Shown: positions 44,435 to 57,879, numbered from the stretch's first letter. The stretch: 64,000 nucleotides of DNA from Symsagittifera roscoffensis (GCF_963678635.1 NC_087068.1:47505785-47569784), one strand, 5' to 3'. Numbers and translations are program-made. The notes: generated by a model from the sequence alone, not told the origin.

Positions 44435-44874
44435 CAGGGGCGGATTTAGGGGGGGGGGCGGGGGGGCGGACGCCTTCTCTCCCCTCAGAGATTCGAACCC
44501 CTGCCAACCCAAAGGGTCCCCCCTTTGGTACTTTTTAAGAAATCCATTTTTGGCCGACCGACCCTGAAATTTTTCTAAAGGCGCCTTTGGCGCCAATATA
44601 TACTAATTTTGAGGGGGAGCGCGCGCCAAAAAAATGCGTTTTTCTTGTCAAAATTTTCCAAAAAGTGCCCAAAAACGGCTTTTTTGACCTCCTACCTACT
44701 GTCAAAATTTTATAAGAAGTGCCCAAAAACGGCGCAGAAAGTTTGGCCAAAACAGGGTCTTTTTACTGCTTTGGGAGAGCTCGGAAAGTCAATCTTATCG
44801 ACCTAAAAAAAAGGTCGTCAAAATTTTCGAAATTTTTTTGAAAATATAGAGAGAAAATCCTAGATCCGCCCCTG
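44435..44874. mobile_element. hAT-type MITE, best preserved copy
   Basis: 440 bp with terminal inverted repeats CAGGGGCGGATTTAG (44435-44449) and CTAGATCCGCCCCTG (44860-44874), 14 of 15 complementary. It is flanked by CCCCATCT and CCCCATCA, an 8-bp duplication with one mismatch. An 8-bp duplication and CAGGGGCGGA ends are typical of hAT elements. A G-run follows the left end. No transposase frame, so it is non-autonomous. Confidence 0.85.
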
Positions 44875-44979
44875 CCCCATCACATTATGTAATGTACAAG
44901 TGATATGTTTCGCATATAGCAGACTCTTAAATAGACCAAAGACGAGGCCTCAAATTAATATGGAATGATTTCTGAAACA

Positions 44980-45410
44980 GATTCAATCATCGCTTACGCG
45001 TTCTCTTAATATTAAGACCATATAAAGGGTTTTCATAATATTAAGACCTTTCCCTCAAGGAAGACCATTTATCCACGAGGGAAGGACCAAGAGACGAGCT
45101 GTAGAGCTCATCACGGTGAACCGCTGCTGTGCCCCTCCTTCAGTACTACATGCAATTTTTTGCGCGTTAATTTGCCCAAAATTAGCCAAATTGCCAATCT
45201 TTCAGCCCAAATAAATTTATGACAACTAATCAGAGGTAAAAAATCATTTTAAGTTTGAGCTTAAAGCAACAAAATTTCCAATGATATGAAAAATGTCCGC
45301 CAAAAAATGAAAGTTGCTAGTTTAAAAATCACAACAGTCTGGAGAAAAAATACAACTACCCCAAGCACAAATATTTCTTCTCTTCAGAGAACGGAAAAAC
45401 AAGAATAGCC
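44980..45410. repeat. 540-bp family copy with a foreign insertion
   Basis: CGCTTACGCGTT (44992), then about 150 bp not found in the other copies (45006-45155, including CCCTCAAGGAAGACC and GAGCTGTAGAGCTC), then GCGCGTTAATTTGCCCAAAATT and the standard tail with TAGTTTAAAAA and CCAAGCACAAATATT. Confidence 0.6.
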
Positions 45411-45540
45411 ATTTGCCATGCCAAACAACTGGACATTTTGTCCAAAAACTGGTTAACTTGCTGCGTTTGACATATTTTTGGGTTTTCAGTTTTTGGTCGT
45501 GTTTGGGATCCACTAGGAATTAGTTTAGCAAAAATGGACA

Positions 45541-47088
45541 AATGATTTTTACTGAATAAAACTGAATAGATTAAAACAATCTTTTTTAAATATGACCCCT
45601 CGCTTCAATTTTGTTTTTAGGTCAAACATTTCAAATTAGTTATTCCAGACCTTCAAAAGTTTTAAAACTTTTATATTGATTGAGTTACGACTGAACGGGC
45701 TTTATTGTAAGATATCACTCTAATGAGTCATGCAAGTTTGTTTTTGAAAATTGTTTCGCCTGGAAAAATAAAAAATTGAAGGAAAACCCGAAAACAAACT
45801 TGTTCACACGCCGTAGTCGGTTTAGCAAAAAAAAACAAAAATCACAACTTTACCGCCACCTTGACTGCCGCAGTTTTTGCGGTTTTTCAACGCAATAAAT
45901 AGTTCTGAGAAACATTTGATTTTAACCCAACCCAGCAAAGGTAATCGACATTTGCTGTTCAAGGCATGAACATTGCATAAATATTTAAATACAAATTAAA
46001 AGCGCTGTGTGCATCTTCCAGTTTCTGCAAAACCAAAACTTCTGTTTTGTGATCCTCCTGTAATTAGATAATTAAGCCAGAATAACTTCAAAGCATTGGC
46101 CTATAAATGAAACGAAAAAGTTGCACTCGGGATACTTTTATCATTAGATAATTTCCAAATTTTTCCATAGCAATATGCATTTCTTTCAGACTGATAGGAA
46201 ATATTCGGAAACATGTTGAAGCTCTGATGGCTAACAATGAAAAACTATCTGATGGCAATTTCTCTACAAAAATCTCTTTTCGGCTAGCAAAATTGCTAAA
46301 TTAGGTTCGAACGTTAAAACATTATGTTTTTCATCTGCAACCATTATTTGTTCTCATGAGTGCTTGACAAATGCCAATTCCGTCGAAACTTTTATTAACT
46401 CGTGCCACAGTGACAATAAATCAAATCAAAATTTGGTTCATTTTATACAGAGGTAAAACTAATTGGTAAAAAGTTTAAATAAATAGACAAGACAAAATGC
46501 TATTTTGAGTTTGTTTTTCAGCTTTTTGTTTTCTGTTAATTAACAAAATATTGGTTTGATTAGTTTGCATTTTCTTTCATTTGAAAGCTTATAAACTTTC
46601 ACAATTTTTTGTGTGAATTTGCCGAAACCTTCAAGTAAAAGGAATAGTTTTATTTTGTTTTAATCCCTAATAGATGATCACTGATAATTAAACGGAATCT
46701 TGTTTTGCACAAACAGAGGGTAAATTTGGTTCTTTTGGGAAGAAAATAAGGGAGGGGGATTGGCGGGGGTGTGGAACAAAAGGGCAAATAATAAGGGTGG
46801 TTGTTCCGGATTGGTTTGGGATTGGAATGGTTTTGCAGTTTGAAAAAAGTAATGTTTAAAGACGAGTAGGCCGTTCACTCGCTTTCCAAAATTTCTGCGT
46901 TAGTCTTTTCAAAAATGCAAAAATTATTGCTCAATTTTGTACGATGCGAAATAAAAAAGTGGAAAAAATCCATTTTATTTGATTTTAAATAGATTATATT
47001 TAATTTTTATTTCGATGAAACAATGGCTTATAGTCAATTTTATTCTTTTTGTTTTCTGAGGGCAAAAGGGCAATTAATTTTAAACGAG
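45541..47088. other. no gene seen
   Basis: AT-rich DNA. A G-rich tract (AAGGGAGGGGGATTGGCGGGGG) lies at about 46747-46770. No supported coding region. Confidence 0.4.
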
Positions 47089-47632
47089 ACTGCTCGTATC
47101 AAGGCGAAGCCCTGAATATTCCGACTGCCTTTTAAGGTTTATGGAGCAGCAGTAATAACATGAAAAAATTAAATGAAATAAAATGAAATGATTTTTTTTT
47201 TTCTAAAATTTGAAATTTTTTATGAAAATCATCCCTCCACACGCCATTTAAAGTATCAAAAGATTGATTTCATTCCTTGTAACAAATCAATTATCGCACA
47301 TAAGCTTCGTTCAATCAATTTGGAACGATTTATAAGAAGGATTAAATATCCGCTTACGCGTTAATAGCGCGAATTATATCGCGCGTTAATTGTCCCAAAT
47401 TGGTCAAAATGGCCAAAATGGCAATCTTTAAACCCTCATAACTTTACGAAAAATGATCACAGGTGAAATATCTTTTCAAATATCAGCTCAGGACAACAAT
47501 ACCTTTTGAATGATATAAAAAAATTCCGTCAAAAACTGCTAGTTAAAAAGTCGAAATTTGTCTGAAGAAAAAAAACCCCATCCCGAGCACAAATACTCCG
47601 ATACTTTCGTATCGAAAGTCGGAACAACAAGT
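47089..47632. repeat. 540-bp interspersed family, nearly complete copy
   Basis: Begins AGACTGCTCGTATCAAGGCG, contains TTCCGACTGCCTTTTAAGG, CGCTTACGCGTTAATAGCGCG, ATATCGCGCGTTAATTG, and ends CGTATCGAAAGTCGGAAC. TTCCGACT near the start and AGTCGGAA at the end are inverted. About 90% like 52330-52858 by eye. Coding potential is nil, so it is a MITE or SINE-like family. Confidence 0.8.
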
Positions 47633-50600
47633 TTATGTTCCATTTTGTTTTCTGAAAGCAAAATGGGATACAAAAACTGATGTTAATTGTTTTTTTTTTT
47701 TCACTTTTCTTAGATGAGGGTTTCTAAACTAGAAAGTGATGATTGTGTCAAAAGACAATTTTGTCAATGAAATTCGAAACAGTAAAGTAAATACATTGCG
47801 TCCAATAGTTTGATAGCTAGTAAATTTGTCTAAGTCAGGCTAATTGTTCTGACCATTGAAAATTGGGAGGAACTTCGTGTTCGAGTGTGTTTAAGTTTGT
47901 TTTTTCTTTTTTTTTCCACGCAAACGCAGGTACTAAAATTAATCATTGGAATTGGTCGAGCTTTTATCATATTAAAACCCTTTGAGTCGTTATTCGAACG
48001 ACTTTTGAAGTTTTCCATTTTTTTTCACAGAGTCGAAAACCGGTTCGAATTTTTTGATTTATGGTCTAATTTCGAGCTAAGAAGGCGACCGTGTAGGCTT
48101 ACATTAGGTTATTCAGGCTTGGTTTAAGCCATGAAAACTCAGTTTTAGTCTAGTAAAGGTTTTTTGAGTTTTTTAGCGCAATTTTGGTAAAAAAAAACTT
48201 TAAAATTCAAAATTTTCTGCAAAACATTTTTGTTTTTGTAGTCATTTTCCAATTGACCTATTTTAGTATTGATCTCAAATATGCCTCAATTCTATTTTTT
48301 CGTTTAGATTTTTTATCACAACATGCAGAAAAAAACGACAGCAATTTGGAAAAGTTTTTTTTGTATTTTTTAAGACTGTAGTCGGAACATTCTGTGCTAC
48401 TTGCACAGTAACCGGCCATCCTTGTTTTTTGCTTTTGCTACCGTCAACTATTGTTTCTGATCTGTAGTGTTCTGCCACCAATTTCTCAAAATCTTCTTTA
48501 ATGAAAACAACCTGGGGCGATGATCACCGAAAATCCCCCCCCCCCCCCCCCCCTCTATCTCCCTGCCCCCTAATCAACTCATAAAACTTCTACAATCTCA
48601 TCGCCCGAAGATGACCCTTTTGGAACTTTTTTACGACACCCATTTCTGTCAATCAGAGCACGAAAATTTTAGCACAAATATGAAAATAAGAAAAAAACAT
48701 TGAGGGTAAAATTTGTACTTTTCACCCTATTTTTTACCCACCAGGAAATAATTTTACAAAAACATTCGCAATCGAAAATCGATTAAGTGATTCAGTTCAA
48801 ATTGAACTGCTTATTGTTCTTTTCGGATGGTCAATTAGACTCCATTTAAAGAACGTCCGGTTTCAAACAACATCCATTTCAATTTTTCTGAAAAAATCAA
48901 AGAACTTCAAATGGTGGGAGACATCCTGACTGGTGGTTTCAATTAGGACGATAGGCTCTAAATAATGAGCTTCGTACCTTTGGTCAGTTAAGAAACCACT
49001 GCCATTCAAGTAATTGTTTTCTTCCTCCCCCTCCCTCCCCCGCCCCCTCCCGCCTCTTAAGTTTACTTCTGTAGTTAGACAACTAGGTATTTCCAAAAAA
49101 TATCTGAAAAAATGACGCCTAAAACAATCATGCTGTCAATCGTGAAATTGACATGTGAAATGTGGCTGACGTTGACAGCATCCGATATGAAAAAATACAC
49201 AAAAAAGAAGGCCAGCAAAGATGAGTTTGTATTAAGTTTGGATGAAAATAGAAGAGAAAAAATAGAGCGAGGTTAAAGAGAAGTATGCATGAAAAAAAGC
49301 TATTTGACAAAATATCCTCCTAACTACAAATCTCAAATTGAAACGCAAATTCAAAACGATTTGATTTTTTTTTTTCATCAACTATACTTGCGTCATTTCC
49401 CTTAGAGTTTCTTTACAATAAAAACCTCCCAAAAGCAATAAAAAACCACAACTCTCACGAAAACCACAAATAAATTGACTGTAAAAAATTTTCCAGTTGA
49501 GTTTGTTGGTTACTCGGTAAGCATTTAGGCATTGACAAAACTTATAATTTTTTGAAAGCACTTGTAAATAGTTTCCTGCTTACTAAGTATTGAGATAAAT
49601 TGACGCAAGTTGCTTCAACCTTGACGCAACTACTTATCGGGCAACTAATAATAGAGAAGGGAATTACTGCAAGGAAACTGCAACTTATAAATTTGGTTCA
49701 ATATTTTGAGACATAAAAACGTCTTTTAATTGTTTCGCAGGAAAAAGTTAGGCACCAAAAACCGTTATAGAAGACAAAAACCGTTTCACACCAAAAACCG
49801 TTAGGCACCAAAAAATACAAGAAAACAGCCCTTAAACAAAAAAAAAATTGAGTGAAGCTTTTAGAAACAGGAAGCTATTTACACCTTAGGATAAAACTTG
49901 TCGATTTCGGTTAAAGCTAATTCGGTTTGCGTTGTTTTTCATTAAATGGGAGGAAACCACATCAAAAAACGTCCGTTTAATAGTGGAGGTCTAAATTCCT
50001 TTTAGGAGACAAGAAGCTCCCCAGAATTAACAAAAAACCAGTATTTTTGTTTTCAAACCATTATAACTGGTTGAAGGTGAAGAAGAAAGATGAAAAAAAA
50101 ACAAAAAGTAGCTTTTTTAAATATTATGTTTGAAGAAAGTAACAAAATAGTTAAAGCTGAGGGTGATTTTTTACGGAAACTTCGAGACAATCGAAAGAAT
50201 ACTTTTCAACAATTTTTTTCAGAGCCTTATAAACTTACAGACCAATTAAGTTCAAATTAAAAATTAAATATGCTGAAATCGCAGCCTCTCTCAAAAAAAT
50301 TTCACCAAGTAAGTAGATAATCATCGAAAAAAGCAAAAAACCGCCTTCTTGTACCAAATACTGCAAATTTTTCTAAATTTTTAGCTAAGCTCATTTCAGA
50401 AGCCAAAGTTTTTGCAGCACTATAAAAATATATGTTCTGCTGTTGCAGTTGTAATGCTGAAAAAACACGCCTTTTTGATTTTTATATTGGTTTTTAGATG
50501 ACAGCAATAACCAATTTATCACAATGACACAACCGCATCTAAAAACAGTGAAAAAATTAATCTAAATAACTGAACATAAGATCAATCCCCATGTTACCCC

Positions 50601-50839
50601 CAGGCAACAAAATGAAAATCAAAATCGCTTTTAACGCATTGTTTTTTATCAAAGTTGAAATTAAATATAATTCATTATAAGTCAAATAAATTAGCTTTTT
50701 CACTTTAATTTCGTATCGCGTCGTGCAAAAATTTGCATTCATTTCTGCGATTATGAAATGAGTAATACAGAAATTTCGCAGAATGGGTGTAGGGCCCACT
50801 CGATTTCTAAAACGAAAGTTTCTCAAACTGCTAAACATT
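47633..50839. other. no gene seen; homopolymer and polypyrimidine tracts
   Basis: A C19 run sits at 48535-48553 and a C/T-only stretch at about 49018-49060. CACCAAAAACCGTTA words repeat at 49750-49815. Frames here are short and without domains. Confidence 0.45.
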
Positions 50840-51130
50840 TTCCCCTTTCGCACGTCTGTTCCTTTGCCACCTTACCATCCCCCTAACATTTTTCCCATTA
50901 CCCCCTCCCTCCATCTCCAAAAGAGCCAATCACTCCCTCACTAAAGTTTGGCCCTTTGCCATCTTATCCATCCATTGCTTACCCCTTTGCAACCTTAGCC
51001 CCTCGACTCCCCTAGCAACTGTCCCTTAGTCCTTTAGCCCCACCACCAAACCCACCAAAGCTACCAAGCCGACCAACAGAACCAACCGCCCCTTTCCCCG
51101 CCATCAGAACTAACCGCAAGCCCCCACCCC
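50840..51130. repeat. C-rich, G-poor tract with loose CCCTTTGCCA(C/T)CTTA repeats
   Basis: About 290 bases with very few G on the plus strand. CTTTGCCACCTTACC (50871), CTTTGCCATCTTATCC (50952) and CTTTGCAACCTTAGCC (50984) recur. It abuts the fold-back element at 51160. Confidence 0.6.
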
Positions 51131-51159
51131 AGGTTTCTAAGCAACTTAAGAAACCGCTC

Positions 51160-51535
51160 GCGGACTAAATCCCCCTGGATAAAATCCCACCGGATATAAT
51201 CCCCAGGACTAAATCCCCCATAGGACCAAATCACCCTAGGACAAAATCCCCCATATTTTATTCAGTACGACGGAAATCAAATTGCACACATTATAAAATT
51301 TCATTTTTTTATTGATTCCATTTTGAATTGACTTCCATTTAAACATGCATCACCATTTTGACGTGACTTTTCAGCAACTTTAAGGTTCCAACTTTCAGTT
51401 GACTTCGTACATGAATTGTATGCTCTGCTGCGCTAACTACAAAGAGTTGGATTATCTTATTTTATTGAATTCAAATGTGGGGGATAGGGTAGTACGGGGG
51501 ATGTAGTCCTGGGGGATTTAGTCCTAGACCGTAAG
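51160..51535. repeat. fold-back element with GGACTAAATCCCC arrays at both ends
   Basis: The left end (51163-51255) has five loose copies of GGA(C/T)AAAATCCCCC in one orientation. The right end (51478-51530) has GGGGGATTTAGTCCT-type copies in the other. They can pair into a long stem around about 220 bp of unrelated sequence. Confidence 0.7.
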
Positions 51536-52329
51536 GACATATATTTTAGTGCCTTAATGACGTATTAAGCCGTCTTGAGGAGTGGTTTCAGCCGGTCATT
51601 TAAACAATAATAAAAATAGAACCACGTTTGAGGAACAATTCCGGTTATAAACAAAACGGACTAAATTTAGTAAACTTTGGTCCTTGTAAAATCTGCTCAA
51701 AAAGTCGACTGCACAAGATTTTGCAAATTTGATTTTTTTTCATTGATTCACATTTTCCTCATCATTGATTTTTTCGGTAATTCATTGTGATCGGAACATT
51801 TTAGGCTGCATTGTTATTTCTTGTTCCGTCGGTGTTTTCACAGAGTCGTACTGGCGCCCTTATGATTAAAATTCGAATTCAAAGGAAAGTAAATTTTCGA
51901 GTTGTTTTTGAAGTAAGGTACTCAGACTAGAAATTCCTCTTAATTACATTCATCTAGACACTATATTCTGAGCAGGGCTTCTTTGGGGACTATAGTTTCT
52001 TCGCAATTGAGTTTTTTTCTTTTGTTGCAGCCGGTATAAACAAGTGTTTTTGCGGAGGGAAATCTGCGTTTCGCTTCACTTGCGAAACAAAAAGGCCAAA
52101 AACAGGCAATTAATCACAAACTAAAAAAAATTATGATTAAGAAACAAGGCTCGCATTCAGTCAAAAATGAAAGAATTTGCTTAAATTACCTTCCATATCA
52201 TAATTGTATCAAACTTATATTTAATTATAATAGCAACTTTTAGATGTTTAAGCAAAATATGATCCAAAGTAAGTTCACACTTGATTCGAGAAAAAAAATT
52301 AATTTTTACTCGTTTACATAAACTGAAAC
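51536..52329. other. no gene seen
   Basis: AT-rich sequence with no supported feature. Confidence 0.4.
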
Positions 52330-52858
52330 AAGACTGCTCGTATCAGGGCGAAGTCCTGAATGTTCCGACTGCCTTTTAAGGTTTATGGAGCAGCAGTAAA
52401 AGCATAAAAAAATTAAATGAAATGAAATAAAATGAAAATTTTTTCTAAAATTTGAAATTTTTTGTGAAAATCATTCCCCCACACGCCATATAAAGTACAA
52501 AAAGAGAGATTTCGTTCCTTGTAACAACTCAATTATGGCAAATAAGCTTCGTTCAACCAACTTGGAACGATTCATAAGACGGATTAAATCTCCGCTTACG
52601 CGTTAATAGCGCGAATTATATCGCGCGTTATTTGTCCCAAATTGGTCAAAATGGCCAAAATTGCAATCTTTAAACCCTCATAACTCTACGAAAAAAAATC
52701 ACAGGTGAAATATCGTTTCAAATTTAAGCTCAAGACAACAATACTTTTTGAATGATAAAAAAAATTCCGTCAAAAATGGCTAGTTAAATTGTAATTTAAA
52801 AAAAACCCAACCCCGAGCACAAATATTCCGTTAGTTTCGTATCGAAAGTCGGAACAAA
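52330..52858. repeat. 540-bp interspersed family, nearly complete copy
   Basis: Same order as 47089-47632: AGACTGCTCGTATCAGGGCG, GTTCCGACTGCC, CGCTTACGCGTTAATAGCGCG, CGCGCGTTATTTGTCC, CGTATCGAAAGTCGGAAC. Confidence 0.8.
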
Positions 52859-53483
52859 AAATGGTTGGAGATAATCAGGTCTTGCGACTTGTTTTTGATT
52901 CCCTTACAGAGAGCAATAATTTCAGTAATCAGAACAATATATTCTGTAATAAAAACACGCATGAGAATCGTCATAATAGACAGACAAAAAATAAAAAAAA
53001 AAGAAATAAACAATTTTTGTATACATGACACAATAAACTACCAATGATAATATTGACTAATTTTAAGAGGAAAAAAATTGTATCAGCTGAAAAACAAAAA
53101 AATGTAATTATTTTATTACAGTTTTCCTAAAAGTCTTTTATGTTTTCTTGTAATCGATTTTTATTTCTTATTTTGACAAATGTAATCATCTCTTGAAAAA
53201 AGTCACTCAACACTCCAAATCAGAAGGGGTGTGGAGTGGATTAGAACAAAATTTTTTTTCAAGTTTTTGTTACAAGTTCATGAAGTTTTAAACAAAATAT
53301 TATTAATAAACAAAAGCTCTATTAGATTGCGCTAAAAATTTACATGAGTTCGGTTGGTAATGACAGCATAAATTGTTAATGTTTTTCCCAACCAAAAAGG
53401 ACTTTTCAAAAATTTTTAGTGTACTCGCAAAATGTGTAAAGGGTTCTTATTTTTGAATTTTCAGTGTAAACTAATTTTATAGG

Positions 53484-53815
53484 TCTAAATCGAGACTTAT
53501 AGACAATAACAAATTGCAAATAAGATGGATTATAATAGATTTAAACCAAAAACAAAATTTGAAAGTTTATGGAACAAAAATTGATTTTATTAAATCAAAA
53601 TAATTGATTGGAATTACCTAAAAATATGAGAATAATATGAATAACAAAATTTAAATCGAGACTTATAGACAATGATAAAATACAAATAAGATGGATTATA
53701 ATGGAATATGAACCAAAAACAAAACTTTAAAATTTTATGGAACAAAAAATTGATTATAATAACTCAATATAATCGATTAGAATACCTAAAAATCAAAAGA
53801 ATTTTAATGAAAAAC
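53484..53815. repeat. tandem duplication of about 168 bp
   Basis: TAAATCGAGACTTATAGACAAT, AAATAAGATGGATTATAAT and AACCAAAAACAAAA recur in order in two adjacent units (about 53484-53650 and 53652-53815). Confidence 0.85.
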
Positions 53816-54902
53816 AAAATTAGCAAAATTTTTTTGTATAAAAATTATTAATACATTTTTTACTGAGTACAATTAAGTTTGCGAGAAAATAAAATTGTAA
53901 AAGGAAAACTCCATGATTAATTTTCAGCACAACTTTTTATCAGAAAACAACACTGTGAATTTAGAAATCAAATATATCAATTAGTAAAGCAGCAAAAACC
54001 ATCAACTCGTAATTAGAAAACGATAAAAAGTTGCTGAAAAAAACTGATAACAATTGCAAAAATTTAGATGATAAAAAAGAAAAAAAAAATTACCGTGAAG
54101 AGAAATTCTACACTCTTTGGACAAAAACTTTATGGAAATTTCGAACCAAATACCACTGAAACTAGAAAAGTACAGCCACTTCTGGGTGCAAGTTAATTGC
54201 AAAACAAAAATTTCTGAAAAAAAAATAAATTTATAATAAAAAAGTTTTCGAAACCAGGAGAACTGAAAGCTGTGGAAACAGCATTGAAAGATTCAGTTAC
54301 CACAAAAAAACCAAAAAAATTTTAAAAAAATTTATGCAAAAAAAACAAAAAAACAGATACTTTAAATTCTTCTCAAACTTTGTTCCCTCAATTTCTAATA
54401 AAATCTTTCACAATATTTGCTTTTCACCACACCCACTCGATTTTGTTTAAATTGGCACGAAAACTAATTTAAAAAGATTCCAAAACTGATCGGGTTCCCC
54501 AATGCTTCAAGCTCAGCCTTCCATATTTTTTTCTTTCTTCCTTCTCACGAACACCCACTTACCGACTTCCTGAACAGAATTCTGTTTTCGGCTCGTTAAC
54601 TCTAAGAAAATTTTTGCTTTTTTTTTACTTTTGAAAAAAAAACAATTTTAGAATTCAGCCGTGAAATAATTTTAAAACTACAAAACAGTTCAAAAAAGTT
54701 TTTTACAGCTTCTCAGATAATTTTAAAAGTTTAATTAAGCTACACCAAAAACAAAATTGATGATTTGGTACAATAATTTCCCTGTGACCTTCAAATCATC
54801 AAACAAATTCTTTCATTATTTTATATACTCAGTGAACTAAGACACCACATTGAGAACAGTTCCTAATAAAATGACCGAAAATGGATTGTTTTCGTTGAAT
54901 TT

Positions 54903-55018
54903 TCATCATGCCAAACAAAAAAGGTTAATTGAAGGTATTTGAGCTAGTAAAACAAGTTGTTTTAGCTAGTTGTTCATCATGCCAAACAAAAACAATTGAA
55001 GGTATTTGAGCTAGTATG
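54903..55018. repeat. tandem duplication with CATCATGCCAAACAAAAA
   Basis: CATCATGCCAAACAAAAA and AATTGAAGGTATTTGAGCTA occur twice, separated by an inverted TTAGCTAGTTG. Confidence 0.8.
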
Positions 55019-56290
55019 GCATATATTTTTTTCAAACATCCCAAATTTTCTGTACAAACTTTTGAAATATTTGAAAAATAGAATACTTTTGAAAAAGACT
55101 CTGTGGGGATTGCGCCAACAGTAAGTATGAGTCTAACAAATCATGGAAGTAATGACACTATAAATGCTTAAGGTTTTCCAAACTAAAAAGTTTTTCGATA
55201 TTTTTCAGATTATTCGCAAAGCTCTCAAAAATAGTTGTAATTTTTAATATTTTACTGTATTTGAAAAGTCGAGAAAAAAGGGATACTTGTAAATAATAAG
55301 AAATAACTGCAGTTTTTAAACAAAATATACAGTGAGAATTTTTTTCAAAACATGATTTTACAGAAACAGACAAAAAAATTAATAATTTTTTCATTATCAA
55401 TTTTTTTATTGAGTGCGGGTAAGTTTTTTCCCAGAAAATAATAAGTTGGAAGGAGAAAGCAATAATTATTTTCCAGTAAAGTTTCCACAGAAAACATTAG
55501 AAAACCTCTTAAAATCATTTAGACAAATAACGATAACTGTTGCTGAAAAACTGGTTGCAATTGCAAAATTTCAATGAGGATTTAAAAAAAGAAAAAAGAT
55601 CTGATGAACAAAAACAGAAAAACTTAGGTGGCTGCCAGTTTAGTTAGAAAACAAAATTAGCAGTAAAATCAAAACCGATAGGTTGTAGTTGGAAGTAAAA
55701 ATGAATGTTTTGACTTCAACTAAGAAACCAAAAAAAAAAAAAATCTAACAAATGAAAAAAAGTCCAAAAATTTTTTTTCCTCCAAACAATTTTTTTCCCA
55801 ATTTCTTATTAATTTTTTTAATTTTTTACAACACCCTCGCCAAAACTAATTTTCAAACCATGTTGGCGCCAAAACTAGTTTTAAAAGAGTTCAATAGCGG
55901 ACAACGAGTTTTCGAATACTTCACCACCCTTCCCTCGTTTACCCTTTTTCTCCCCTCTCACGAACCCTCTAACCGAGTTCCTAAATAGAATTATTATTTT
56001 CGCGTCTCGCTCATACCTACCAAAAAAGTTTGCTCTTTTATACCCTTGAAAAATATATTTCTAGATTTCAGCAGTGAAATTATATTTAGAAAAAAACAGA
56101 AAGCAGTTCAGTGACTTTTTTACGTCTTTTCCGAATAATTTCAAATGTTTCAACAAGCGATGCCAGAAACTAAAGTTGATGTTTGAAAAATCGTTTCCCG
56201 GTAAACTTTTAGTCATTAAACACACTTTTCTTATTAACTTAGGTTCTCAATGAACTGAGAAAACACATTAAGAAGCGCTTCTAATAAAAC

Positions 56291-57429
56291 GAATAGTAGC
56301 TTAAACTCCCTTGGGCTCAAGACACTAATAAAAAGAACCCAATTCACCACCTAAACATGCAAATGAAATTTATGACTTCAATTTCAATCTATTCTCAATT
56401 TCCTTAGCTTCATACAAATGGTCAGAGCAAACAATTAGTTTGAACCGCTACCAAAAACATACCCTTTTCAGTTTTAGCCAATATTTGCAATAGCATGCCA
56501 GGCGCTTAGAGGGACGGCTTATGCGCTACAAATGCAGCATGGTATATGTTTTCATAAAAAAGCAATAAACTATTTTAAACATTAGTTTGACAACCTATCG
56601 GTGTTGGTCAATTGAGTAAAAATCGAATGTCTTTTGACTGGCAAATTCATGAGTTTAGTAAATGAATTATGACAAATGTTAATAATGGTTCATTTATTTA
56701 AAGTTGGTGTGAAAAAAATATCGCCATAGGCACCCAAAAAACAAATAAGGAAAACAAAATTAATAAAAAAGAAATCATGTGTGCAAACACGATGCGGAAA
56801 TTTACTACCTTTCATGTATTAGGTCACAATAAATCCGATATTTGAAGCTTATGAAAAATTAAATTAGCCATGGAGCCATCATAGTCTGGTATGAAATTAT
56901 ATGGCATCTTAAAACGATTTATAAATTGGCAAAAATGATTTATAAATTGGAGGTGAACTCGAAATTTATCTTTTCAATGTTATTTGGCCAAGGATTTGCG
57001 GATCTGTTTGGTTTATGGATTGGTCTAGCAATGAAGATCAGTGCTTTTTACGGTTGTTTCCGCGCTGCTGTGAAATCCTGTTCAATAAAACTTTAGCTAT
57101 GATCTGAGATAATAATCAGAGATAAAATTTAGAATTCTAACAAGTGTAAATTATCGATGGATTAATGCCGGCGTCCTAAAGTATCGTAAAAAGTCGTGGC
57201 CTCAGGACACTATATACTGCTTCCTCTAAAATCAAGCAGGAAACTCGATTGACGTAGAATTGTAAAAAAGCGCTTTTTGAACAACATCATTAACAGCGGC
57301 TGAATCATTAAATAGAAACCCTTGAACTTTTTGAATAGATTTGACAGATCTTATGTTTCAGAGGTGTCTATGCTTTTAATATGTTACAGTTTTGCAAGTT
57401 GAAATTTAGCTGTAACATGCTTGAGAAAT
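56291..57429. other. no gene seen
   Basis: AT-rich sequence with no supported coding region. A short direct repeat (AAAATGATTTATAAATTGG region) lies near 56920-56950. Confidence 0.4.
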
Positions 57430-57645
57430 TTTAATTCTCGTTAATTATTCAAAAATGGCCAAACTGGAATTTTATAACCCCATTACTTTAATTAAAATAA
57501 GAGGTGGATTAATTTTTAAAATTTGAGCTCAAAACAACAATATTTTTTTGAATGATAGCAAAAAATTCTGTCAGACATCGCTAGTTAAAAAGTCAAAATT
57601 TGTTTGGAGAAAAAAAACCGAATGGAGCTCGAACTTCCGTCGTAG
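57430..57645. repeat. diverged fragment of the 540-bp family
   Basis: CTCGTTAATTATTC, AAAATGGCCAAA, GCTCAAAACAACAATA, CTAGTTAAAAAGTC and AATTTGT recur in family order, without the left end. Confidence 0.5.
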
Positions 57646-57879
57646 TCAGAAAAAAAATCGATTCCAATGAATGATATTGGCAAAAAAATCAATATTCATG
57701 ACCTGTTTACGATTGGATTTTTTTTGAATTTAGTGTGCTCAATTTTTTTGACAATATCATCGGTTTTCTGAAAGTACAAAAATCCATAAAGTTTTTTTTC
57801 GCAAAAGTTGGTTTATATCTAGTTGACCAAATGGTATCAGTATAATTCAAAATTTAGAGAAATTACCACATTACGAGGC

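Larger units (their letters stand above)
53220..56290. repeat. diverged long duplication (53.2-54.9 and 55.1-56.3 kb)
   Basis: Blocks recur in the same order: AATGACAGCATAAAT/AATGACACTATAAAT with TTCCCAACCAAAAAGG/TTCCAAACTAAAAAG; AAAACTAATTTAAAAAGATTC/AAAACTAGTTTTAAAAGAGTTC; TCTCACGAAC with ACCGACTTCCT/ACCGAGTTCCT; and CAGTGAACTAAGACACCACATT/CAATGAACTGAGAAAACACATT. The copies are highly diverged. Confidence 0.65.
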
